From Desulfobacterales bacterium (GTDB lineage Bacteria; Desulfobacterota; Desulfobacteria; Desulfobacterales; JAEINQ01), in assembly GCA_016342285.1 (NCBI GenBank), contig JAEINQ010000050.1:1-49610 (forward strand): a stretch of 49,610 nt of DNA. Direction: 5' to 3'. The position numbers and the translations under genes were made by a program. This document shows positions 43,433-49,610 of this stretch, in pieces; position 1 is the stretch's first letter; each line of letters opens with the position of its first letter. The notes beneath the pieces are model-generated. The model was not told where the DNA came from. It made no database searches and saw only the letters and a list, made by a program, of their open reading frames with translations.

Positions 43433-43891
43433 ATGAAAATTCTCGATATTCTGAAAAAAGAAGCCATCCTCGCCGACCTGAAGTCGGTCGACAAAAAGGG
43501 GATATTGGAGGAACTCGTGGCACCGGTGGCCATCATGAGCGGCATCGGCGCAGAAGAACTGGTGCGGGTGCTCATGGAACGCGAACGGCTCGGCAGTACC
43601 GGCATCGGTGGCGGCATCGGCATCCCCCACGGCAAGCTAAAAGCCCTGGATACCATGTTTCTCGGTTTCGGACTGAGCCCCAGGGGGGTGGACTTTGATT
43701 CCATGGACGGGCGGCCGACCCATATCTTTTTCCTTCTGGTCACCCCGGAAAATTCCACCGGCCTGCATCTCAAACTGCTGGCCCGCATCTCCCGAATCCT
43801 GAAAAACGATCTGTTCAAGGAAAAGCTTATGGCCGCGGCTGACCGGGACGCCATCCACGCCGTCATCACGGAAGTCGACGAGGACTTCTGA
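43433..43891 (+). CDS. ptsN: PTS IIA-like nitrogen regulatory protein
   Basis: A 152-residue EIIA-Ntr/fructose-type domain with the phosphorylated His66 in GIGIPHGKLKAL. Phosphate comes from the PTS-Ntr enzyme I and HPr-like protein; the unphosphorylated form regulates potassium transport, sigma-54 functions and other targets in Proteobacteria. It lies 28 bp after hpf. The enzyme I and HPr genes are not in this window. A GGAATC ribosome site is modest. Confidence 0.94.
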   Translation: MKILDILKKEAILADLKSVDKKGILEELVAPVAIMSGIGAEELVRVLMERERLGSTGIGGGIGIPHGKLKALDTMFLGFGLSPRGVDFDSMDGRPTHIFFLLVTPENSTGLHLKLLARISRILKNDLFKEKLMAAADRDAIHAVITEVDEDF

Positions 43892-44009
43892 AACAAAGCA
43901 GCGCAACGGACGGCGGTACCACAACAACGCCGATCATCGGTTGACGTTTTGCCAACATTGCCCTGTCGATCTCCCGCCACGACTTGTCAGTTGAGGAGAT
44001 ACCGCCCGC

Positions 44010-44873
44010 GTGAACAACCAAAAGATATTCATCATCACCGGCCGTTCGGGTTCCGGAAAATCGACGGCCATCGGTGTCCTGGAAGACGCGGGCTACTACT
44101 GCGTGGACAACATGCCCGTGGCACTGCTGCCCAAATTCCTCGAACTCCCCATCCAGGGTGACAGCAACATGGCCGGGCTGGCCTTTGTCATGGATCTCCG
44201 GGAAAAAGAATTTCTGGCGCGCTATCCCAAAATTTTTCAGTCCTTGCGGACAAAGGGGTATGAACTCAACATCGTCTTTCTCGAAGCCAGTGAGGAGGTG
44301 CTCCTCCAGCGTTACAGCCAGACCCGGCGACACCATCCCCTGAACCATGGACGCAGCCTCATCGACTCGATTCGGGCCGAGGAGGCCCAGCTCAGGGAGC
44401 TTCGCGACGCCAGCCACCACATCATTGACAGCTCCAAGACCAACGTGCACCAACTCCGCGTCCTGTTGGTGGACATCGTGCATCAGGGAAAAACGACCGA
44501 ACCGCTCAGGGTCAATGTCATGAGCTTTGGCTTCAAGCACGGCGTGCCCTACGATGCCGACCTGATCATCGATGTCCGGTTTCTGCCCAACCCCTATTTC
44601 GTGCCGAACCTGGCGCCGCTCAACGGTGAAAATGAGGCGGTGCGCGACTTTGTTTTCAACCAGCCCACAACGCACGAATTCCTGATGAAATACCTGGACC
44701 TGCTTGACTATTTGATCCCGTTGTACGAAAAAGAGGGAAAGGCATATCTGACCCTGGCCGTGGGATGCACCGGTGGCCAGCACCGTAGCGTGGTCATCGC
44801 CAGGGCCGTATATGAACACTTAAACCACCCGGACAAGCTCATCGGTATCAAGCACCGGGACATTGGCAGGTAA
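44010..44873 (+). CDS. rapZ: RNase adapter / nucleotide-binding protein RapZ
   Basis: A 287-residue protein with an N-terminal P-loop (GRSGSGKSTAIG), FLEASEEVLLQRYSQTRRHHPL and the C-terminal signatures FGFKHGVPYDADLIIDVRFLPNP (read in pieces) and GCTGGQHRSV. In E. coli RapZ controls glucosamine-6-phosphate synthase through small RNAs and RNase E; in many other bacteria its role is less defined. A GTG start at 44010 follows GAGGAGA. It keeps the usual order after ptsN, with a 118-bp gap. Confidence 0.95.
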   Translation: MNNQKIFIITGRSGSGKSTAIGVLEDAGYYCVDNMPVALLPKFLELPIQGDSNMAGLAFVMDLREKEFLARYPKIFQSLRTKGYELNIVFLEASEEVLLQRYSQTRRHHPLNHGRSLIDSIRAEEAQLRELRDASHHIIDSSKTNVHQLRVLLVDIVHQGKTTEPLRVNVMSFGFKHGVPYDADLIIDVRFLPNPYFVPNLAPLNGENEAVRDFVFNQPTTHEFLMKYLDLLDYLIPLYEKEGKAYLTLAVGCTGGQHRSVVIARAVYEHLNHPDKLIGIKHRDIGR

Positions 44874-44939
44874 GGCAGCCACACCAAACGCCGGCAGGTA
44901 AACCGTCGTTATTTCATAGAAAAGCCAATCGAGGACCCT

Positions 44940-45353
44940 ATGACAGGAATCGTAATCGCCACGCACTGCCAACTCGGAGACGCCTTGATTGAGGCTGCCG
45001 AGTTCATTATCGGATCCAAGCCCGAAGCCATCACCTCGGTCTCCATCGATCTCAAGGAGAGCGCGGAAAAACTGCGAAAGAAGATCCAGGCGGGCATGAA
45101 GGCCGTCGACCAGAAACAAGGTATTTTGATCATGACGGACATGTTTGGCGGCACCCCATCCAACCTGAGCTATTCCTTCCTGGAAGAAGATCGCGTCGAA
45201 GTGATCTCCGGCGTCAATCTACCCATGCTGCTCAAGGCCCTGGGAACACGTGACAAGGTCGCGCTAAGCGATCTGGCCGTTCAGCTTGAGGCCTACGGCA
45301 AGAAGAGCATCACCCTGGCCAGCAGTATCCTCAGAGGCAACAAGCGGACCTGA
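44940..45353 (+). CDS. PTS mannose-type IIA component
   Basis: A 137-residue EIIA-Man domain with the phosphorylated His9 in IATHCQLGDALIEAAE, the MTDMFGGTPSN loop and SGVNLPMLLKAL. Such proteins take phosphate from HPr. In Deltaproteobacteria they often follow rapZ and may be regulatory rather than part of a sugar permease. No IIB, IIC or IID genes follow here; the next gene is gap. With ptsN this gives two EIIA proteins within 2 kb. Confidence 0.93.
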   Translation: MTGIVIATHCQLGDALIEAAEFIIGSKPEAITSVSIDLKESAEKLRKKIQAGMKAVDQKQGILIMTDMFGGTPSNLSYSFLEEDRVEVISGVNLPMLLKALGTRDKVALSDLAVQLEAYGKKSITLASSILRGNKRT

Positions 45354-45447
45354 CCGGCCAGGCAACCGTTACCCATGCCAAAATCGCCTTCCGGGGCACT
45401 GGCTTCTTTGAAAAACCCAACCTTTTGAATTTGAACAGGAGAACCCC

Positions 45448-46452
45448 ATGAGTATCAAATTAGGGATCAACGGTTTTGGCCGAATCGGACGCCTGGTGTG
45501 CCGCGCCGCCATGACCCATCCCGATGTCGAAGTGGTCGCCGTCAACGACCTGACCGATTCTGAAACCATGGCCCATCTGCTCCAGTACGATTCGGTCCAC
45601 GGCAAACTGCCCGAAACCGTGACAGCCCAAACCGATGCCATGGAGGTGGGCGGCAGAAGCATCACCGTCACCTCGGTTCGCAATCCGGCCGAACTGCGAT
45701 GGAAGGAACTGGGGGTGGATGTGGTGGCCGAATGCACCGGCATCTTCCGGGACCGGGCCGGCGCTGAAAAACATCTGACCGCCGGCGCACGCAAAGTGAT
45801 CATCAGCGCACCGGCCAACGACCCCGACATCACCATTGTCATGGGGGTCAACAACAACCAGTACGATCCCAGCCGGCACCACATCATCTCCAATGCCTCG
45901 TGCACCACCAACTGCCTGGCGCCGGTGGCCAAGGTCCTGCTGGAAAATTTCGGGATCCGTTGCGGCCTGATGACCACGGTGCATTCCTACACCGGCGACC
46001 AGTGTCTGCTGGACTTTCCCCACAAGGATCTGCGCCGGGCACGGGCCGCTGCCCTGTCCATGATTCCGACCAGTACCGGGGCGGCCAAGGCCGTAGCCCT
46101 GGTCCTGCCCGAACTGTCCGGTAAGCTCAACGGCCTGGCCATCCGCGTGCCCACCCCCAACGTATCCATCGTGGACCTGGTGGTCACCGTGGAAAAAGAC
46201 GGCGTTCGGGCCACGGACGTTAAGGCGGCCCTCAGGGAAGCCGCCGAAGGCACCCTGGCCGGAATTCTCGGCTACACCGACGTACCGCTGGTCTCGGTCG
46301 ACTTCAATGGATCGGCCTTATCCTCCATCGTGGATGGCCCCACGGTCTACGTGGTGGACAACATGGTCAAGGTTCTTTCGTGGTACGACAACGAAACCGG
46401 ATACTCTACCCGAATGGTGGACCTGGCCGCCATGATCGGGGCGCAGCTTTAG
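45448..46452 (+). CDS. gap: glyceraldehyde-3-phosphate dehydrogenase, type I
   Basis: A 334-residue GAPDH with the N-terminal INGFGRIGRLVCRAA, Asp34 in VNDLTD (NAD-type), catalytic Cys152 in SNASCTTNCLAP, and the partner His in VHSYTGDQ. It oxidises glyceraldehyde 3-phosphate to 1,3-bisphosphoglycerate or runs in reverse for gluconeogenesis. AACAGGAG precedes the ATG. It lies 94 bp after the EIIA gene and is followed by tpiA across repeat block K. Confidence 0.97.
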   Translation: MSIKLGINGFGRIGRLVCRAAMTHPDVEVVAVNDLTDSETMAHLLQYDSVHGKLPETVTAQTDAMEVGGRSITVTSVRNPAELRWKELGVDVVAECTGIFRDRAGAEKHLTAGARKVIISAPANDPDITIVMGVNNNQYDPSRHHIISNASCTTNCLAPVAKVLLENFGIRCGLMTTVHSYTGDQCLLDFPHKDLRRARAAALSMIPTSTGAAKAVALVLPELSGKLNGLAIRVPTPNVSIVDLVVTVEKDGVRATDVKAALREAAEGTLAGILGYTDVPLVSVDFNGSALSSIVDGPTVYVVDNMVKVLSWYDNETGYSTRMVDLAAMIGAQL

Positions 46453-46457
46453 GTATT

Positions 46458-46625
46458 TAGGTGGAAGGCTGAAGTCCGAAGGCGGAAGGCGGAAGACCGA
46501 AGTCCAAGGGCTAAAATCCGATTTTTTCTTCAGCCTTTAACCTTTTTCCTGATCTTTCCACCTTTAGCCTTTAGCCTTCAGCCTTTTACCTTAACCTTCA
46601 GTCTTCTACCTTTAACCTTTAACCT
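46458..46625. repeat. inverted word-repeat block K (GGAAGGC / GCCTTTA words)
   Basis: The left arm (46458-46512) is built from GGAAGGC, GAAGTCC and GGCTGAAG words. The right arm (46530-46622) is built from CCTTTAG, CCTTCAG and CCTTTAA heptamers. The arms are imperfect reverse complements around TTTTTTC. It fills the gap between gap and tpiA and could fold into a long hairpin. It shares the architecture, not the sequence, of copies A-I. Confidence 0.75.
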
Positions 46626-46645
46626 GTTTTTCTGGGAGCCCTGCC

Positions 46646-47413
46646 ATGCCGACCCGCACGCCGCTCATTGCCGGCAACTGGAAGATGTACAAGACCGTCA
46701 CCGAAGCGGTCGCCACAGCCACGGAACTGGTCGGCCGGGTGGCCGACGCCGATGACGTGGAAATCATGGTCGCCCCGTCCTTTACCGCCCTGGCCGCCGT
46801 GGCCTCGGCCCTGGCCGGCAGCCGAATCGCCCTGGGCGGCCAGAACCTTCACTGGGAATCCGAAGGGGCCTTCACCGGCGAGGTATCGGCGCCCATGCTG
46901 GTGTCTGCCGGATGCAGCCATGTCATCATCGGTCACAGCGAACGGCGCCAGTATTTTGGAGAAACCGATGAGACGGTGAACCGCCGGATTCGCGCGGCCC
47001 TCGACGCGGGGCTGGTCCCCGTGTTCTGCGTGGGTGAAACCGAAGCCCAACGGGAATCGGGAGAGACCTTTTCCGTGCTTGACAAACAGGTGCAAATGGG
47101 GTTAGAAGGTTTCTCTTTAAATGAGCTGACGGGCCTGGTCATCGCTTACGAACCGGTCTGGGCCATCGGTACCGGCAAAACCGCCAACCGCGAACAGGCC
47201 CAGGAAGTTCACCGGTTTATACGCGAATTAATTGAAGAAAGTTTTTCAATCGACCTTGCAAACGCCGTCCGAATCCTGTATGGAGGCTCCGTCAAACCGG
47301 ACAATGCGGCTGATCTCATGGCCATGGATGATATTGACGGCGCGCTGGTCGGCGGAGCCAGCCTGAAGGCGGAAACCTTCAGCCAAATCGTGAATTTTAA
47401 GCGGTCCCTATGA
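46646..47413 (+). CDS. tpiA: triosephosphate isomerase
   Basis: A 255-residue TIM barrel with Lys13 in AGNWKMYK, catalytic His97 in IIGHSERR, catalytic Glu169 in AYEPVWAIGTGK and the phosphate loop YGGSVKPDN. It interconverts dihydroxyacetone phosphate and glyceraldehyde 3-phosphate. GGGAGCC precedes the ATG. It lies between gap and secG, a common order in Proteobacteria; phosphoglycerate kinase is not present. Confidence 0.97.
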   Translation: MPTRTPLIAGNWKMYKTVTEAVATATELVGRVADADDVEIMVAPSFTALAAVASALAGSRIALGGQNLHWESEGAFTGEVSAPMLVSAGCSHVIIGHSERRQYFGETDETVNRRIRAALDAGLVPVFCVGETEAQRESGETFSVLDKQVQMGLEGFSLNELTGLVIAYEPVWAIGTGKTANREQAQEVHRFIRELIEESFSIDLANAVRILYGGSVKPDNAADLMAMDDIDGALVGGASLKAETFSQIVNFKRSL

Positions 47414-47435
47414 CCGCTGAAGGCGAGCTGTAACA

Positions 47436-47792
47436 ATGGCACTTTTTTTGACAACTTTGCATGTCGTCGTCTGCATCGCCCTGATCCTGATTGTGTTGTT
47501 TCAGACAGGAAAAGGGGCAGACATGGGAGCGGCGTTCGGAGGCGGGTCGAGCAACACCTTGTTCGGCAGCACCGGCGGCGCCACCTTTCTGGGCAAAATG
47601 ACCACCGTTGCCGCGGTCATCTTCATGATCACCTCCCTGAGCCTGGGCTATATTTCCAGCCACCAGGGCGGCGATTCGGTAATCATGAAGTCCAAGGCCC
47701 CGGTCACCCAGGAAGCCCCGGCGGCTCCGGCGGCTCCGGCGGCAGCCGAGAAAGCCCCGGCAACAGCCCCAGCAGCGACGGACAAGAAATAG
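47436..47792 (+). CDS. secG: preprotein translocase subunit SecG
   Basis: A 118-residue small membrane protein with two helices (LTTLHVVVCIALILIVLFQ and the second near FLGKMTTVAAVIFMITSL) around the conserved GKGADMGAAFGGGSSNTLFGS loop. It is an auxiliary subunit of the SecYEG channel. The C-terminal tail is Ala- and Pro-rich with repeated APAA units and is probably disordered. It lies 22 bp after tpiA, and the tRNA-Leu gene follows after 14 bp. Confidence 0.95.
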   Translation: MALFLTTLHVVVCIALILIVLFQTGKGADMGAAFGGGSSNTLFGSTGGATFLGKMTTVAAVIFMITSLSLGYISSHQGGDSVIMKSKAPVTQEAPAAPAAPAAAEKAPATAPAATDKK

Positions 47793-47806
47793 CAGTATCG
47801 GTTTTT

Positions 47807-47892
47807 GCCGAAGTGGTGGAATTGGTAGACACGCTATCTTGAGGGGGTAGTGGGTTACGCCCATGCCGGTTCAAGTCCGGCCTTCGGCACCA
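47807..47892 (+). tRNA. tRNA-Leu (anticodon GAG)
   Basis: The acceptor stem GCCGAAG pairs with CTTCGGC, followed by ACCA, so the CCA end is encoded. The D-loop has TTGGTAGAC. The anticodon stem CTATC/GGTAG encloses TTGAGGG, giving anticodon GAG for CUC/CUU codons. A long variable arm (TGGGTTACGCCCA) and the T-arm with TTCAAGT confirm a class II leucine tRNA. It sits just after secG and just before a mobile-element remnant. Confidence 0.96.
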
Positions 47893-47896
47893 TTTA

Positions 47897-47946
47897 TACA
47901 AAAAAAGGGTTTGACGAGAAGGACATCGTCAAGCCCTTTTTTTGTA
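47897..47946 (+). terminator. strong rho-independent terminator after tRNA-Leu
   Basis: A near-perfect stem of about 21 bp (TACAAAAAAAGGGTTTGACG paired with CGTCAAGCCCTTTTTTTGTA) flanks an 8-base loop and ends in a T-run. It is symmetrical enough to work in both directions. It ends the tpiA-secG-tRNA unit. Confidence 0.85.
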
Positions 47947-48065
47947 TGTTTATTTAAACAGGGAATCGTTTACAGTTTTGAGTATTCGCGTTATAAAGCA
48001 GGGTAAGTATTAACCACTGCCCCCACCCTACTGCCGTGATTTTGTTTGGCCCGGAGAAAAACGAA

Positions 48066-48362
48066 ATGGCTGAAGGACTTGATACCATCGATGCCATTGC
48101 CATGGAAATCGCACCGATCCTGAAAAACGGCGGCGTTACCGAAGCATCGGTCTTTGGGTCGGTCGCTCGGGGGGAAGCCACGGGCAAAAGCGACCTGGAC
48201 CTTCTGGTGAGGTATCGAAAAGGCCTCAGCCTGTTCGACGTCGGCGACCTGTTGACCAAGCTCGAACAGAAAACCGGCCGCCGGGTCGATCTCGTTTCCA
48301 TCGATTACTTGAAACCCCGCCTGAAAAAGCATGTCATGAAAGATCTCGTGAGAATCCTATGA
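48066..48362 (+). CDS. MntA-type nucleotidyltransferase antitoxin
   Basis: A 98-residue minimal nucleotidyltransferase. It carries the MntA signature GS-x10-DxD with Gly31-Ser32 and Asp43/Asp45 in GSVARGEATGKSDLDLLV. In type VII systems MntA uses ATP to AMPylate a tyrosine of the HepT toxin and so silence it. I chose ATG 48066, preceded by GGAG; a GTG at 48036 is possible. Its stop overlaps the hepT start by four bases. The pair lies just downstream of tRNA-Leu, consistent with an island. Confidence 0.88.
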   Translation: MAEGLDTIDAIAMEIAPILKNGGVTEASVFGSVARGEATGKSDLDLLVRYRKGLSLFDVGDLLTKLEQKTGRRVDLVSIDYLKPRLKKHVMKDLVRIL

Positions 48363-48709
48363 GAAAGGACCCGCTCCTGTTCATTGAGGATATTCTCGAC
48401 TCAATTCGAGCCATTCGAGCCTACACAAAGGGTCTTACAAGAGAAGCCTTCCAAACCAACCTTGAAAAACAGGATGCAGTCCATCGTAGGCTTGAAATCA
48501 TTGGAGAAGCGGCAAATCGCCTGGAGCCCGATTTCAAAACCCACCACTGCCACATCCCATGGGCACAGATCATCGGCATGCGCAATCTTCTCATCCATGG
48601 CTACGACCAGATCAACCTCGATCTTGTATGGGAAACGGTCATGCGCGATCTACCCATCCTTGAAGGCAAGATTTTCGCCCTTCTCGAATCACCACCGGAC
48701 AAAGGCTGA
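48359..48709 (+). CDS. HepT-type HEPN ribonuclease toxin
   Basis: A 116-residue HEPN-domain protein with the toxin motif R-x4-H-x-Y intact: Arg75, His80 and Tyr82 in RNLLIHGY. HepT toxins of this class cleave RNA; the motif tyrosine is the residue AMPylated by MntA. The upstream segment LEIIGEAANRL is typical of the family. It is translationally coupled to the antitoxin. The active-site motif suggests that the pair is functional (inference). Confidence 0.88.
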   Translation: MRKDPLLFIEDILDSIRAIRAYTKGLTREAFQTNLEKQDAVHRRLEIIGEAANRLEPDFKTHHCHIPWAQIIGMRNLLIHGYDQINLDLVWETVMRDLPILEGKIFALLESPPDKG

Positions 48710-48952
48710 ATAGCTCCAATCAATTCGCCCCTGCCTTGGCTCATTCTGAACAAGCATCAGAAGGTCCGACATAGGAGACGCCCTATGGCCCTGGGGATCC
48801 CCCGGGTCATTTCACCGCGGTCCGGGATAAAGACAAACCGCTTACTCATGGGGATGCCTGACAATCTTGATTTCGTCACAGACTCTAATCGATAGGGCCA
48901 ATTGACACATCAATTTGCATATAGTATGGCTTCTTTGACCGAGGGGGTCTGC

Positions 48953-49489
48953 ATGAAGGGAAACATCTATTCAACCAAAAGGGGCCCCATCTGCGGTGGA
49001 CCGTTGAAACATGACGAAAACCGCAGCGGTTTATTCTGCGCCAACCATCCCCAAGTAAGGGCAACAAAGGGTTTCATGGTCCGTTTTGGACGTGAAATCA
49101 CAAAGCGGCACAAAACCTACCTTGAAGCCTCCCGCTTTCTAACCGGAGTCAGATTTAAAACCAATATGTTCTTTTACCGCCATGTAAAAGGGAACGGGAA
49201 CGCAAAACCGGGAACGCAATTCGGAAAGGACTATTTATATAAATGGTGGAAACAGGCTTGTAAGAACCTGGACATTGAAGGAGTGGATTTGTACGGAGGC
49301 ACTCGTCACAGCACGACAACGGCCCTTGCCGAACATTTCACAAAGGATGAACTGCGAGAATCCGGAACGATGCACGCCACGAACCAAGCCTTTGAACGCT
49401 ATATGCAAGCAAAGAAAAACGACAGTTTGATCGTCTACAAAAAGAGCCAAGAAATTAGAACAAAAATTTTGGAACTCAAGAAAAAATAG
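48953..49489 (+). pseudogene. tyrosine recombinase/integrase with internal deletion
   Basis: A 178-residue frame that joins the N-terminus of an integrase to its C-terminus. The first 75 residues have a CxxC zinc-ribbon-like CPICGG-type start (here PICGG and LFCANHP), followed by ATKGFMVRFGREITKR and LEASRFLTGVRFKT. The last 80 residues carry the catalytic end: LYGGTRHSTTTALAEHFT, the MHATNQAF histidine box and the candidate nucleophile Tyr in FERYMQ. The core-binding domain and the first catalytic Arg and Lys are missing. An intact relative would be roughly twice as long, so I call it inactivated by an in-frame deletion. GAGGGGG precedes ATG 48953. Confidence 0.75.
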
Positions 49490-49543
49490 AGAGAGGGCAC
49501 GAGGGGTTTTATACGGACTGTATAATACCAAGGAGTAAAGAAT

Positions 49544-49590
49544 CCGCCCCCAGAGGGGGCGGCCTTGAAATCAGCCCCCCATAGGGGGGC
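49544..49590. repeat. paired GC hairpins, start of a further mosaic element (L)
   Basis: CCGCCCCC-AGA-GGGGGCGG (49544-49562) and GCCCCCC-ATA-GGGGGGC (49574-49590) repeat the two-hairpin module that opens copies A and I. The window ends 20 bases later, so the rest of the element, if any, is not visible. Confidence 0.7.
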
Positions 49591-49610
49591 AAGAAATCCC
49601 CTGCCCCCAA

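Noticed and set aside
48896..48925. Sigma-70 promoter before the integrase (TTGACA followed by TATAGTAT)
   Set aside because: The spacing between the hexamers is about 12-14 bases, too short for a typical promoter.

Overview
The window looks like a piece of a GC-rich chromosome from a strictly anaerobic Desulfobacterota bacterium (Desulfosarcina/Desulfobacteraceae-like). That placement is an inference from gene content. It rests on the kdsA-kdsC-lptC-lptA-lptB-rpoN-hpf-ptsN-rapZ-EIIA order, a giant BadF/HgdB-type CoA-dehydratase activase, a COG1900 homocysteine-biosynthesis protein, paired acyl-CoA dehydrogenases under a sigma-54 activator, and candidate sigma-54 promoters. There is no rRNA and no CRISPR array.

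Layout. 1-3909: a 3'-truncated acyl-CoA dehydrogenase, an intact acyl-CoA dehydrogenase and a divergent sigma-54 enhancer-binding protein; the divergent gap holds a candidate -24/-12 promoter and a 21-bp palindrome. 4210-11918: a glycoside-use cluster with a periplasmic binding protein, GH1, GH36 and an MFS transporter on the minus strand and a divergent GH13 glucosidase. 12099-18009: amidohydrolase, hisC, homocysteine methyltransferase, a small lipoprotein, a second orphan binding protein and an EamA exporter. 18298-24818: a tripartite RND efflux system (pump, adaptor, outer-membrane lipoprotein). 25044-37582, all minus strand: activase, alaS, recA, thpR, homocysteine biosynthesis, M23 peptidase. 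37931-45353: a tight plus-strand run that makes Kdo, exports LPS (lptCAB) and encodes sigma-54 and its usual PTS-Ntr companions; a strong candidate sigma-54 promoter precedes kdsA. 45448-47892: gap, tpiA, secG and tRNA-Leu(GAG). 48066-49610: a MntA/HepT toxin-antitoxin pair and an internally deleted integrase, probably an island remnant beside the tRNA.

The most unusual feature is a dispersed family of intergenic elements (copies near 13.0, 15.5, 18.1, 22.9, 23.2, 29.5, 29.8, 32.7, 34.8, 40.6, 46.5 and 49.5 kb). They are mosaics of GC-rich hairpins, long arms built from degenerate 7- or 9-bp words, and a 44-49 bp core. The word differs between copies, yet within most full copies the two arms carry the same word in opposite orientation. 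Every copy whose surroundings are fully visible lies next to at least one gene 3' end, and none lies in the four divergent promoter gaps. I do not recognise this as a named element; it is my leading candidate for something undescribed.
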